Shown: positions 26,071 through 34,774, counted from the first letter of the stretch. The stretch is 64,000 bases of DNA from Hoeflea_A sp039025395 (GCA_039025395.1 JBCCOK010000021.1:1-64000); one strand, 5' to 3'. Translations and numbers: made by a program. The notes: generated by a model not told the origin, from the sequence alone.

Positions 26071-26580
26071 ATGCACCGGTTTGTCAGGACTGCCGATTGG
26101 CTTTCCGAAATGACCGGCAGGCTTGCCGCCTGGATCTTTGTCTTGATCGGCTTGTTCGTCACCTATGAGGTGGTGATGCGCTACGTTTTCGTGTCGCCGA
26201 CCATATGGGTCGATGAAACGGCGCGGATCGGACAGATTTGGGCGGCCTATCTTGCAGCCGCCTTCACCCTTAAACACCGCGAACTTGTGGTGATCGACGT
26301 CCTTTTCAGGAAACCCGGAACGCTTGGCCGTAAATTGTGCGAGACATTCGCTTTGGCCGTCATCGCCGTGTTCTGCTTTGTAACGGTGTATTATGGCTTT
26401 GAGCTTTGGCTTTTTGCCACGCTCAGGGGCCACACGACCGACAGCTTCCTGGCGCTGCCCAATTGGTTCACCGATGCATCCGTATGGATCGGATTTGCAC
26501 TTCTTGCCCTGCAAGCGTTCGCCGAACTCATCAGGCTCTGGCACCCCTCTTACGCGGCACCGCACCCGACAGGTCCATGA
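26071..26580 (+). CDS. TRAP transporter small permease (DctQ), second system
   Basis: Four-helix membrane subunit of 169 residues. Hydrophobic segments lie at about 14-34, 52-70, 88-108 and 132-152; the family landmark PTIWVDETARIGQIWAAYL follows the first helix. It starts 5 nt after the binding-protein stop, with its Shine-Dalgarno sequence inside a small hairpin. It overlaps the large permease by 4 nt (ATGA). Confidence 0.92.
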   Translation: MHRFVRTADWLSEMTGRLAAWIFVLIGLFVTYEVVMRYVFVSPTIWVDETARIGQIWAAYLAAAFTLKHRELVVIDVLFRKPGTLGRKLCETFALAVIAVFCFVTVYYGFELWLFATLRGHTTDSFLALPNWFTDASVWIGFALLALQAFAELIRLWHPSYAAPHPTGP

Positions 26581-27848
26581 CACCGTTTCTCATCGTCTGC
26601 GGCCTGATCCTGTTGCTGCTGCTGCGTGTGCCGGTGGCGTTTGCCATGGGCGGCCTCGGTGTTTTCCTGCTGTGGATCTTTCCACTGCCGTTGAATGCGG
26701 TCCCACAGCGGCTCTACGGCACGATGGAAAGTTTTGAACTGCTTGCCGTCCCCATGTTTCTTTTGATGTCCAACATCTTGCTGAAGTGCGACGTCGGCCG
26801 CGATCTGTTTGCCGCTGTGCAGAGTTGGGTCGGGCATTGGCCGGGCGGCCTTGGCGTGGCCACGATCCTGTCCTGTGCTCTGTTTGCAGCCGTTTCCGGG
26901 TCATCGGTCGCAACGGCTGCGACGATCGCCACTGTCGCGATCCCGGAAATGACCTCGCGCGGCTATCAGCGATCGTTCGCGCTCGGTCTCCTGGCAGCCG
27001 GCGGTACGCTTGGAATTCTCATACCGCCTTCGATCCCGCTCATTCTTTATGGGGTCGTTACGGAGACGTCGATCCCGACGCTGTTTCTCGCCGGAATCGG
27101 TCCGGGATTGTTTCTGACTGCCGCATTCGTTGTCTACAGCATGGTCTATTCGCGTTTCGGCGGCGGTTTTGAGCCTGCCGAGAAGGCCACAAGGGCAGAG
27201 CGTATACGCGCAACGCTTCTTGCTCTTCCTACGGTCCTGCTCGCCGCCGCCATCATCGCAACCATCTATCTTGGTATCGCCACCCCAGCCGAAAGCGCTG
27301 CCGTCGGCTTTGTTTTGTCGCTGCTTATCACAGTCGCGATGGGCCGCATGACCTCGCGCAAGTTCGTCGAAGCTGTTTATCATGCGATGCAGACAACGGT
27401 GATGATCTTTCTGATTGTTGCCGGGGCAAAGGTATTTTCCTATGCGATAACGCTGTACCGCATTCCGCAGGACATATCGGGACTTTTATCGAACAACATC
27501 GAAAGCGCCGGCATGTTTGTTCTCGCAGTCGGGTTCGTTCTATTGGTTGTCGGCTTTTTTCTCGAAGCGCTCTCGATGCTCCTGATTATGGTGCCGGTAC
27601 TGTTTCCATCGCTGTCGGCGATGGGCATCGATCCAATCTGGTTCGGTATCTTTTTCGTAGTTCTGATCGAAACGGCACTGATCACACCGCCGATCGGCCT
27701 GAACCTTTTCGTTTTACAAGGCGTGGGTGACGCGCAGCTTTCCGAGGTTGTTCGCGGTGCTGCACCCTTCGTCGTGATTTTATTGGCAACAGCCGTTCTG
27801 CTGTGGTTTTGGCCCGGCTTGGCATTATGGATAGCGTACGGTTTTTGA
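26577..27848 (+). CDS. TRAP transporter large permease (DctM), second system
   Basis: Translocation subunit of 423 residues, a normal DctM length, with about 12 membrane segments. Landmarks: RVPVAFAMGGLG, GGLGVATILSCALFAAVSGSS, GTLGILIPPSIPLILYG and ALITPPIGLNLFVLQG. The ATG at 26577 overlaps the small-permease stop; a longer in-frame extension upstream is a shadow of that gene. It completes the second TRAP importer, which runs on the proton or sodium gradient and needs no ATPase. Confidence 0.93.
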   Translation: MTPFLIVCGLILLLLLRVPVAFAMGGLGVFLLWIFPLPLNAVPQRLYGTMESFELLAVPMFLLMSNILLKCDVGRDLFAAVQSWVGHWPGGLGVATILSCALFAAVSGSSVATAATIATVAIPEMTSRGYQRSFALGLLAAGGTLGILIPPSIPLILYGVVTETSIPTLFLAGIGPGLFLTAAFVVYSMVYSRFGGGFEPAEKATRAERIRATLLALPTVLLAAAIIATIYLGIATPAESAAVGFVLSLLITVAMGRMTSRKFVEAVYHAMQTTVMIFLIVAGAKVFSYAITLYRIPQDISGLLSNNIESAGMFVLAVGFVLLVVGFFLEALSMLLIMVPVLFPSLSAMGIDPIWFGIFFVVLIETALITPPIGLNLFVLQGVGDAQLSEVVRGAAPFVVILLATAVLLWFWPGLALWIAYGF

Positions 27849-28356
27849 GGACCGGGGCCCGTCTGAGACGGTCTGAGTGCGCTCAATATATACCGGGGCC
27901 GACGGGTTGTATCGCCGGTCCCGGTAAGCTGAAGAGACCTGTTGCGCCCTGGTCTCATCAGCATCTCTGACAGAACTTATGGCGGGACCAAAGATCCCGT
28001 GCAGTTTTTATCGGTTGTTGTGGCGCCCCCGGCCAACGCACCGCTTTTGTCGCGATAGTAATCGCACAGAGGCTGAATGACAATAAAATCGATATTTTTT
28101 ATTTTCAAAATTTTATTTCGAGATTATTTGCTCGTTCAAACAAAAGTCGATGGAGAGATCAGCCGTTCTTTAAGGCGTTTCGCCGGGGGAATGCCGCCGC
28201 CCGTCTTTGTCTCAAGGCATTGCATCATTTACCAGATCAGAACGCGACAAAATGGCGCATTGCCACTATATTTGTAAAAGTTGGCGGACTCGGTCGGTCT
28301 GGTACGAGGCTGATGCGGGGACCGCCGATCCAGATGCGGCACAGGGAGAAACTTTC
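27849..28356 (+). other. Intergenic region after the second TRAP operon, 508 bp
   Basis: Contains a 10-bp inverted repeat with one G-T pair (27892-27901 with 27916-27925), probably at the 3' end of the TRAP transcript. Around 28077-28140 the sequence is strongly AT-rich. No gene is supported; a 66-codon frame there has no ribosome site. Confidence 0.5.
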
Positions 28357-29163
28357 ATGGGCAATATCGACGTCGCAACAAACGCCGAAGGCTCGGCAAG
28401 CCGTCCGGAGATACGCAATATCACCAATGCGGACGTATTTGATGCCCTACGGAAGGGTTTGGATGATTTTTGGGACAAACCGTCCCACTACGTGTTTATG
28501 TGCTTGATCTATCCGATTGTTGGCGTTGTCCTCATTACATGGACATCGGGCGGCAACGCGCTGCAACTTATCTATCCCCTGATGGCCGGATTCGCATTGC
28601 TTGGGCCGCTTGCAGCCATTGGCCTCTACGAAATCAGTAGGCGGCGCGAGTTGCATATGGATACGTCATGGACTCATGCGCTTGAGGTGATCAAGTCGCC
28701 GGCGATTCCGTCCATAGTTGCTGTCGGGTTGCTGCTTGTTGTTCTTTTCGTTGTCTGGATGCTTGTGGCGCAGGCTCTCTATCAGGGGATTTTTGGCGCC
28801 GCGCTGCCGCCCAACATCTTCGATTTTGCCCGTGAAGTGCTGACGACAGGACGCGGCTGGGCCCTTATTGTGGTCGGCAATGCCGTTGGTTTCGTGTTTG
28901 CTCTCGTTGTCCTGTGCACCACGGTCATCGCGTTTCCGATCCTGCTGGATCGCGAAGTCAGCGCCTACACCGCGATCGAGACGTCGGTTCGTGCCGTCGT
29001 GGCCAATCCCTCGCAAATGGTGCTTTGGGGTCTGATCGTCGCCATTTTGTTGCTGGTTGGCTCCATCCCGTTGCTTGTCGGCCTGGCAATCGTCATTCCA
29101 GTGTTGGGGCACGCAACCTGGCACCTCTATCGAAGCGTTGTCGTGAAGGTTGAAGAGACTTAG
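28357..29163 (+). CDS. DUF2189 multi-pass membrane protein
   Basis: A 268-residue inner-membrane protein with about six hydrophobic segments. The start of the domain (FDALRKGLDDFWDKPSHYVFM) and GFALLGPLAAIGLYEISRRRE are typical of the DUF2189 family found in alphaproteobacteria. AGGGAG lies about 9 nt before the ATG at 28357; in-frame codons further upstream look non-coding. The function of the family is unknown. It is convergent with deoD, 4 nt apart. Confidence 0.85.
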   Translation: MGNIDVATNAEGSASRPEIRNITNADVFDALRKGLDDFWDKPSHYVFMCLIYPIVGVVLITWTSGGNALQLIYPLMAGFALLGPLAAIGLYEISRRRELHMDTSWTHALEVIKSPAIPSIVAVGLLLVVLFVVWMLVAQALYQGIFGAALPPNIFDFAREVLTTGRGWALIVVGNAVGFVFALVVLCTTVIAFPILLDREVSAYTAIETSVRAVVANPSQMVLWGLIVAILLLVGSIPLLVGLAIVIPVLGHATWHLYRSVVVKVEET

Positions 29164-29167
29164 CGGC

Positions 29168-29875
29168 TCAGCGCATGGCGGCAGTCAATGCCATCTCGAC
29201 CATGGTATCGAGAGCCCTTTCACGTTCGGCCGGGGAGATATCTTCGCCGGTAATCAGGCAATCGGACACGGTGCAAATCGCCAGTGCGCGCGCACCGTAG
29301 CGCCGGGCCAGAGTATAAAGTGTCGCCGCTTCCATCTCCACCGCGAGCACGCCGTGATTTGCAAGGATCTCGTAGGAACTTGCGGGATCTTCCAGATAAA
29401 ACGTATCTGACGATACAAGCCCGCCGATATGGTGCGAGAGCATCTGTGATGTCGCATAATCGTCCGCGGATCGCACAAGGTCATAGTCCGCAAAAGGAGC
29501 ATAGTTGTACGGCGCAAATGTTGCATTGTTGAACGCGCTGTCGGTTGACGCAGTCAGCCCAAGCACGATGTCGCGTACCTTTACGTTCGTGTTGAGCCCG
29601 CCGCTGGTTCCCACCCGGATGAGCGTCTTGGCTTTGTATATGGTCAACAATTCATGCACATAGATCGCCGTAGACGGCTGACCCATGCCCGTCGCCTGGA
29701 CGCTCACGGGCGTTCCCTGCCAAGTCCCTGTAAAGCCAAGGCAGTTGCGGATCGAATTTACGAGCCTCGGCCTTTCGAAAAAATGTTCTGCAATCCACTT
29801 TGCCCTGAGCGGATCGCCAGGCAGCAGCACAATTTCAGCATAGTCGCCGACCTGGGCTTCGTTATGTGGCGTCAT
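29168..29875 (-). CDS. deoD: Purine-nucleoside phosphorylase, DeoD type
   Basis: Cytosolic enzyme that splits purine (deoxy)ribonucleosides with phosphate to free base and (deoxy)ribose-1-phosphate, for salvage. It has 235 residues, the normal length for the hexameric DeoD class. Landmarks: LPGDPLRAKWIAE (phosphate loop), ATGMGQPS, IRVGTSGG with the phosphate-contacting arginine, VEMEAA (ribose contacts) and a late TVSD in which the aspartate is the purine-specificity acid. The ATG at 29875 fits the family N-terminus (MTPHNEAQVGDYAE). Confidence 0.93.
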   Translation of the reverse strand: MTPHNEAQVGDYAEIVLLPGDPLRAKWIAEHFFERPRLVNSIRNCLGFTGTWQGTPVSVQATGMGQPSTAIYVHELLTIYKAKTLIRVGTSGGLNTNVKVRDIVLGLTASTDSAFNNATFAPYNYAPFADYDLVRSADDYATSQMLSHHIGGLVSSDTFYLEDPASSYEILANHGVLAVEMEAATLYTLARRYGARALAICTVSDCLITGEDISPAERERALDTMVEMALTAAMR

Positions 29876-30003
29876 AAAGGCTCCAATCAAAACACAACGA
29901 CGGAATTATGCCACCGCCCTGCCTTTCATTCAAACACGGGCTGTCAAGCCCGTGCAGTCGGGGCCGGCTGGAAAGTGATCGGCACAAACTTAAAATCCCG
30001 GCA

Positions 30004-30228
30004 CTAACGGCCCATCGTCCTGACCTTGATCCATCTCCTGAAAGCAATCACGGCCCAAACCGATTCAGCAATCAGAAAAGGATAGGATCCGATCAGCAAG
30101 GCATAGAAAGCTGCAAGCGCGCAGCCGAAAGAAAATGTCGCGACGAACAGGCTCGAGCGGTCTTCCAGTGCGTAGCTTCCAACCATGATGATGATGGCCA
30201 CGAGGCCAAGTGATTCTATGATCGACAT
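30004..30228 (-). CDS. Small CBU_0592-like membrane protein
   Basis: A 74-residue membrane protein with two or three hydrophobic segments (about 5-21, 27-47, 50-63) and a basic C-terminus. The layout matches the small CBU_0592-type proteins found beside metabolic genes in many proteobacteria, whose function is unknown. It lies 128 nt upstream of deoD on the same strand, so co-transcription is possible. Confidence 0.65.
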   Translation of the reverse strand: MSIIESLGLVAIIIMVGSYALEDRSSLFVATFSFGCALAAFYALLIGSYPFLIAESVWAVIAFRRWIKVRTMGR

Positions 30229-30338
30229 GGACGCATGCTTAGCGCGTCTTGCGATTCTGTTGTAGCGCTTCGGTCAATGGAGAGTAGGTGAGCACCGCCT
30301 GGCGCGGGCACGCCACTCCTCCCGCCTTTATCGCTGAT

Positions 30339-30366
30339 TTGCTCAAAGCCCAGAATCGCCCTATAA
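30339..30366 (+). promoter_or_regulatory. Candidate promoter of small mRNA
   Basis: TTGCTC (30339-30344) and CTATAA (30361-30366) are separated by 16 nt, close to the rhizobial housekeeping promoter pattern. The expected transcript start is near 30373, about 30 nt before the small ORF. Confidence 0.55.
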
Positions 30367-30387
30367 AAGCGTCATGTTCAATTTAAC

Positions 30388-30402
30388 GGAAGGAGGTGGT
30401 CC
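30388..30402 (+). promoter_or_regulatory. Extended Shine-Dalgarno sequence
   Basis: All 15 bases can pair with the conserved 3' end of 16S rRNA (GGAUCACCUCCUUUCU), with only two G-U pairs (30389, 30399). The core GGAGG is 7 nt from the ATG at 30404. Ordinary sites in this window pair over 4-8 bases. The core could alternatively pair with CCTCC at 30464-30468 inside the small ORF. Confidence 0.75.
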
Positions 30403-30403
30403 A

Positions 30404-30481
30404 ATGTCGAGCGTTTTCTGGTGCATTGAGGGGATGATGTTGAAGGGCACGGCAAAGGAGCAGCCTCCGCGCACGGCCTGA
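30404..30481 (+). CDS. 25-codon small protein with extended ribosome site
   Basis: A short ORF encoding 25 residues: a hydrophobic start (MSSVFWCIEGMM, with one Trp and one Cys) followed by a hydrophilic, proline-containing tail. It is preceded by a 15-nt Shine-Dalgarno pairing and a candidate promoter, and followed by a stable hairpin (30483-30518) and a perfect rho-independent terminator. The whole unit would be about 196 nt with no other gene in it. No downstream gene on this strand could be under attenuation control: the next gene is convergent. A small mRNA with an unusually long Shine-Dalgarno sequence has been described in Bradyrhizobium; I cannot say whether this is related. The product might be the functional output, or the RNA might act by titrating ribosomes or as a regulatory RNA. 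Confidence 0.65.
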   Translation: MSSVFWCIEGMMLKGTAKEQPPRTA

Positions 30482-30482
30482 C

Positions 30483-30518
30483 AACCAGACGGCGCCCAAT
30501 TATCGGCGCCCACTGGTT
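30483..30518 (+). ncRNA. Hairpin in the 3' part of the small mRNA
   Basis: AACCAG/CTGGTT (30483-30488, 30513-30518) encloses GGCGCC/GGCGCC (30491-30496, 30505-30510) with an 8-nt loop and symmetric 2-nt internal gaps. It begins immediately after the small ORF stop. It has no T-run of its own, so it is not the terminator but a structured 3' UTR element. Confidence 0.6.
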
Positions 30519-30539
30519 CCTTCCGAGCACGAAAATGCG

Positions 30540-30568
30540 GGGCCACCCATGCGGGTGGCCCTTTTTTT
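30540..30568 (+). terminator. Rho-independent terminator of the small mRNA
   Basis: A perfect 9-bp stem (30540-30548 with 30553-30561), ATGC loop and seven T residues (30562-30568). The T-run lies only on the plus-strand side, so it ends the small-ORF transcript rather than the convergent sulfotransferase transcript. Confidence 0.92.
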
Positions 30569-30609
30569 GTGTGCGAAAAGCGGGATTTGCCCCCGCCGGA
30601 AGGCGCCTT

Positions 30610-31407
30610 TCAATCTTCCGCTGGCCGATGAAGGGACTTTCCGGCTTCAATAAACCGTTGGGCCTCGGCTACCGGATCAAAGCGGAATGTATCCAGGGCT
30701 TCGAAGAGTTTCCGGCGCAGACGTGTCTTCGGCTTTTCGCGTTTGGCATTGCGCCTCGGCGGCAGCACGGGTGATACCGTGAAACCCAGACGCTTCAGCA
30801 GCATGCCGGCGCCTGCCTCCGTGGTCATCGCTTCGAGCGTGCAGTCGATAAACTCGAAGCGGTCGGCGTATAGCTGCCGGTAATACTCCTGGCGCGCCTC
30901 CATTTCGGCGGCATACCAGATTGCCGTTCCCATGGTGCCCAATTCGAGCAAATCGGCCGGGTCGATAATGCGGCGCGGTATCCGTGGATCCAGGTACCAC
31001 AGCCAGACATTAGCGATACGTTCGAAATCCCCTCGGTCGACATAGCTTGCCACCTGATCGTGCCAGTTGCGCCGCAGAAGCAGGATCGAGATCCGGTCTT
31101 TGCTTTGTTCTGCCAGCGCTTCGACAAGACCGGCTTTCGCAAGCGCATGATTGGATTCCAGATAGGTTGGCGTGTCGGGCAGAATCGAAAACTTGTTCCG
31201 CCAGAAGCTCCTGATGAGCGGTGTCATTCCATAGGTGTTGAAATGCCGCATGGTGCGGATGTCAGGTGATTTGACACCAATATCATCGACCTTGGTGGAT
31301 TCGTGGACGGCCGGACAATCGGTGTTCGCGCGGACCAATTCCACGACCCAGGCGGTACCGGTCCGCCCGCCGGTGATGGTAAATATACGATGCCGAATCA
31401 CAGGCAT
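30610..31407 (-). CDS. Sulfotransferase-family protein
   Basis: A 265-residue protein with a P-loop-like 5'-phosphosulfate site at the N-terminus (FTITGGRTGTAWVVELV) as in PAPS-dependent sulfotransferases and related Stf0-like proteins. A later ILLLRRNWHDQVASYV segment matches the 3'-phosphate-binding arginine/serine strand of the family. The acceptor is unknown (glycan, lipid or small molecule). The C-terminus is basic. It stands alone, with a lipoprotein gene divergent upstream and the small-mRNA terminator downstream. Confidence 0.75.
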   Translation of the reverse strand: MPVIRHRIFTITGGRTGTAWVVELVRANTDCPAVHESTKVDDIGVKSPDIRTMRHFNTYGMTPLIRSFWRNKFSILPDTPTYLESNHALAKAGLVEALAEQSKDRISILLLRRNWHDQVASYVDRGDFERIANVWLWYLDPRIPRRIIDPADLLELGTMGTAIWYAAEMEARQEYYRQLYADRFEFIDCTLEAMTTEAGAGMLLKRLGFTVSPVLPPRRNAKREKPKTRLRRKLFEALDTFRFDPVAEAQRFIEAGKSLHRPAED

Positions 31408-31664
31408 GCGACAGTATTCATTCGATTCTCCGCCGACAATGAGAACCCATGCAGGTCCATATCTTTAGGGATCTCGCAGTCCCGCATAGCATTTCACCCC
31501 TCGAACACAACCGGCAAATGCGCTGAAGGCATCCAACTCTGCGTGTTGCGTGTGAATGAATGAAGAACCGGCTTTCAATTATTTCTCAATTGCGCCATCG
31601 TTGTATACGCGCCCGTCCCGATGTTTTGCGGCCGGATTGCACAGTCTGCGAGGTATGGTTTTCG

Positions 31665-32018
31665 ATGAAAAGTCTTGGCACAAGGGTCGCGCTCAATACG
31701 GTCATCGCAATCGGCGCTGCTGCATTGCTCTCAGCCTGCACGACTGCCGGCCCCGACGGCGGCCAACAGGGCGCCGGTGAAACATTCTCCGGATCGGTCA
31801 GCCGGTTTGTCAGCGGCGGCGACCTGATGATCAGGAGCAACCGTGGCCGAACCTGCTGGACGACATACCGTTATTCCAACCGCAAGGGCAGGGGCGTCTT
31901 CCGCTGCGATGACGGTCAGGCGGGTCCATTCGAATTCATTGTGCCTGAAACCGGTGGCCCGGCGAGCGGAACAGTGACCATCGCAGGCACGCGTTACGAC
32001 ATGACTATTCGGTCGTAA
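31665..32018 (+). CDS. Small lipoprotein
   Basis: A 117-residue protein from the ATG at 31665, with a lipoprotein signal peptide ending LLSAC, so the mature N-terminus is a lipidated cysteine. After a short Gly/Gln linker, the globular part is strand-rich with two further cysteines (RTCWTTYRY, FRCDDGQ). No family is recognised. The longer in-frame start at 31560 would give a non-functional leader. Confidence 0.75.
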   Translation: MKSLGTRVALNTVIAIGAAALLSACTTAGPDGGQQGAGETFSGSVSRFVSGGDLMIRSNRGRTCWTTYRYSNRKGRGVFRCDDGQAGPFEFIVPETGGPASGTVTIAGTRYDMTIRS

Positions 32019-32082
32019 GCCACGCTTCGTCGTGTTGTGAGCACGATGACTGAACTGTTCCGCCGTCAACCAAGGCGGCCGG

Positions 32083-32535
32083 TTATTGGCGATTGAGCAC
32101 CGTGTTGAATGCGACGCCGCTTTCTGTGCCGGTATAGGTCAATTCCATCTGGCCATCGTCGATTTCACCCATGAAGAAACCCGCCGCGCCGCTCGAAGGT
32201 GGCGTGGCCATTTCGATTATCATGAACTCATCGTTCTCATGGGCAAAGAAACTGCCGATTGAATCGGCTTCGTTCCAATCCGACTGACCCTCACGGCGCC
32301 ACTTTTGGGTCATCCAGATCAGGTTGCCTTGCTGTTTGTAGACATTCAGCTCCAGTTCGACGGTAGCGGTGCTGTCGCCGAACTGCGGATGGGACTTGAC
32401 GTAGGCGGCGGTTGCCGAGCCGGTCCAGGTCCCAAGAATGTTGGGCGACCTGCCGCTGTCCTGGGCAAAGGTGGCGGGTGCAAGACCAGCGACCACCACA
32501 ATGATACCAAAGAAGGTGAGAAGTCTTGTTATCAT
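32083..32535 (-). CDS. Secreted hypothetical protein
   Basis: About 150 residues from the ATG at 32535 (AAAGGAAG upstream), with a signal peptide ending TFA-QDSG. The mature region resembles small lipocalin- or avidin-like barrels: it begins with ILGTWTGSATA and continues with alternating polar/apolar strands to a C-terminal TGTESGVAFNTVLNRQ. Family not identified; a ligand-binding periplasmic role is possible. It faces the lipoprotein gene tail-to-tail. Confidence 0.7.
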   Translation of the reverse strand: MITRLLTFFGIIVVVAGLAPATFAQDSGRSPNILGTWTGSATAAYVKSHPQFGDSTATVELELNVYKQQGNLIWMTQKWRREGQSDWNEADSIGSFFAHENDEFMIIEMATPPSSGAAGFFMGEIDDGQMELTYTGTESGVAFNTVLNRQ

Positions 32536-32633
32536 GTTACTTCCTTTGAAATTTTCGGTGGTTCGATGTCGCCGAGACCGCATGTGGTGGGCGACCGGAC
32601 CACATGCAAGGTGTTGGGCATCTCGGGCCGCAG

Positions 32634-33173
32634 TTACAGCCTTTTGTCCATATGGGCAACTTCGATCTTGATACCGCTGCGCGTGTTGATGTGGAGCCTG
32701 TCAATGACCGTCCAGCCGCAGCCCGCGTAGAGCTTTTCGCCGACCGGACTTGCGATCAGCTCGGCGCGCTTGAACCCTGCAAGCAGCGCGCCGGTTTCGG
32801 CAACGTTGAGTATCAATCTACCGATCCCGCGTCGCGCAAAATCCGGATGTGTGTACATATGCCGGATCCGGGCGGGCTCGCTCCGGTGATCGAGAATGGT
32901 ATCCGCATCGTCAGCCCCGGCCGTGGCGCGCGAATGTGCACGGCGCCTGCTCCAACCGCCGCTGGCGATAATCCGTCCGTCGATCAAAGCGACGCTATAT
33001 GTCTGATCATCGACAAGTGACCGGTCAAGCTCATCGAAATCATTGGTTTCGGCCATCTGTGCTTCGGTCAGGAATTCCCGCAACAGAGTGGCAACGGAGA
33101 GGTCCGCCAGTTCCCGGATGGCTATAATATCATCCGGCGCTGCAGGGCGGATTGTAAGAGCGGGTGCGTTCAT
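32634..33173 (-). CDS. GNAT-family N-acetyltransferase
   Basis: A 179-residue acetyl-CoA-dependent acetyltransferase. The conserved motif A is visible as MYTHPDFARRGIGRLIL, where the R-R-G-I-G loop binds the CoA pyrophosphate; a preceding strand is SVALIDGRIIASGGWSRR. The acceptor is unknown. It lies 59 nt downstream of the aminotransferase on the same strand, so the two may form an operon. Confidence 0.88.
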   Translation of the reverse strand: MNAPALTIRPAAPDDIIAIRELADLSVATLLREFLTEAQMAETNDFDELDRSLVDDQTYSVALIDGRIIASGGWSRRRAHSRATAGADDADTILDHRSEPARIRHMYTHPDFARRGIGRLILNVAETGALLAGFKRAELIASPVGEKLYAGCGWTVIDRLHINTRSGIKIEVAHMDKRL

Positions 33174-33232
33174 TTCAGCTGCTGCCTTGTAGGTCGAAAA
33201 ACCCCATATCTTACACCGGTGCGCTTCCGTGG

Positions 33233-34393
33233 TTAAGGCGCCTCCTTCGAGGCAGAATAGACTTTGGCAGACGTCAGATGCGCCTCAAATGCTGCAAGGC
33301 CGGCATCAAGCCCTTTACGCCCAAGACCGATGCGGAAACGGTCGGCAGGTGTCGGCGCCAATGAAGATCGGTAAATGGAGGACGGCAGCAGCAGCACGCC
33401 GCTTTCTTCGATCAGTAATTTGGCAAACTCCTCAACACCCTCGGGCCCCTTGTAGCGCGGAAATGCCATACACGATCCGTCCGGTCTCCGCCATTCGAAG
33501 AGATCCGGGTATCTGGCAAAGAACGCATCCCACTTCAGCAGATTTTCATCGACAACTGCGCAATTGCGCGCCAGCAATCTCTCTCGGTTCCTGAGCGCAA
33601 TTACAGCCAGTCGCTCGCTTGGGCCCGAATTGCAGATCGAAAGATAGTGCTTCATCCGTTCCATGCGCGAAAGCAGGTCGGCATCCCGGCACGCAATCCA
33701 ACCGATGCGCAACCCCGGAAGTCCGTAGGCTTTCGACATGACGTTGAGCGAAAGGCCGCGCTCGTAAATATCGGCGATATGGGGAAGGTGCTTTGTTCCA
33801 GTCGGTCCAAGCCCGTTGAAGATTTCGTCGTGCAAAATGTAGATGCCATGCTTGCGGCACAATTCGACGAGTGCCTCGTAGCGTTCGACAGGCAAGATGG
33901 CGCCGGTCGGGTTGTGTGGGAAATTGATGGTCACGAGGCGGGTGTTCGGCCGAATTGCGTGCGCAATACGGTCGATATCAAGCGACCAGCCGTCGTCAGG
34001 ATCAAGCGGCACGCCCGTTGCCTCACAGATGGCCAACGGCAGCGTCTCGTGCGACTGGTAATTGGGGGTGACCACGATCGCATGGCTTGTCTTATCCAGC
34101 ATGACGGAGTTTGCGGCGAAGATCCCCTCGCTGGCGCCTGCAAAACACAGGATCTGCGATGCTCTGCATTCGCGGTATGTTGCAGCGATTGCTTCGCGAA
34201 GATCCGGTGCGCCGAAGGTCTCGGTATAACCGAGCCACAAATCCTCAAATCCTTGCCGGTCTTCCTTTGAAGCCATAGCAAGCAGTTCGCGCATCGACAG
34301 GCTCTCTGCATCCGAAGCCGTTAGATGGTGGCGGGCTTTGAACTCCCATTTTGAGAAGTGCGTCTCGAGTTTGAATTCCGGGAGCGTCGTCAT
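33233..34393 (-). CDS. PLP-dependent aminotransferase, class I/II
   Basis: Cytosolic fold-type I aminotransferase of 386 residues. The pyridoxal-phosphate lysine is K221 in NVMSKAYGLPGLR, with N161 in NFPHNPTGA, D189 in ILHDEIF, and the phosphate-holding segment near SICNSGPSE. The ATG at 34393 matches the family N-terminus; the 32-codon extension upstream looks non-coding. The substrate is not predictable. A GNAT acetyltransferase follows on the same strand. Confidence 0.9.
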   Translation of the reverse strand: MTTLPEFKLETHFSKWEFKARHHLTASDAESLSMRELLAMASKEDRQGFEDLWLGYTETFGAPDLREAIAATYRECRASQILCFAGASEGIFAANSVMLDKTSHAIVVTPNYQSHETLPLAICEATGVPLDPDDGWSLDIDRIAHAIRPNTRLVTINFPHNPTGAILPVERYEALVELCRKHGIYILHDEIFNGLGPTGTKHLPHIADIYERGLSLNVMSKAYGLPGLRIGWIACRDADLLSRMERMKHYLSICNSGPSERLAVIALRNRERLLARNCAVVDENLLKWDAFFARYPDLFEWRRPDGSCMAFPRYKGPEGVEEFAKLLIEESGVLLLPSSIYRSSLAPTPADRFRIGLGRKGLDAGLAAFEAHLTSAKVYSASKEAP

Positions 34394-34774
34394 AGCGTTT
34401 TCCGGTCGTCTTGAGGTTGCTGACACTTTGGGCTTCGGTCGGGCATGCGTAGTCCGGAACCGATGAAAATGAAAGTGCCGATCCGTCACGCAAACGCAGC
34501 AAGATTCTTTAATACGGGATCAAACAAGCACGTGTCTTTGCGCCACCTGCTGGAGCCGCAAAACAAAGCATAAGAGATGAACCCGAAATCGCTCTGCCTC
34601 AGGATAGATCACGGACCGTAAGATTTTGTTTCTTAATGTGAACTCTCCGCTGCCAGCGAGTCCTAATTTTGGACCGATTGGCAGTGTGAGGTTATCAGCC
34701 ATACGTGTTGGCGCATGTCGCTTTTTCAAAGAAAGCCGCAGCCAAGCCGGTATTTGAGTGGAGTATATGAGTTC
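34394..34774 (+). other. Divergent promoter region, 381 bp
   Basis: Lies between the aminotransferase (minus) and the SH3-domain gene (plus). No gene is visible. Promoters for both directions are expected here, but none is strong enough to name. An alternative ATG for the SH3 gene lies at 34715. Confidence 0.45.

Noticed and set aside
28077..28277. A 66-codon frame in the AT-rich part of the 28-kb gap
   Set aside because: No ribosome site and no recognisable feature beyond a hydrophobic start created by AT-rich DNA.
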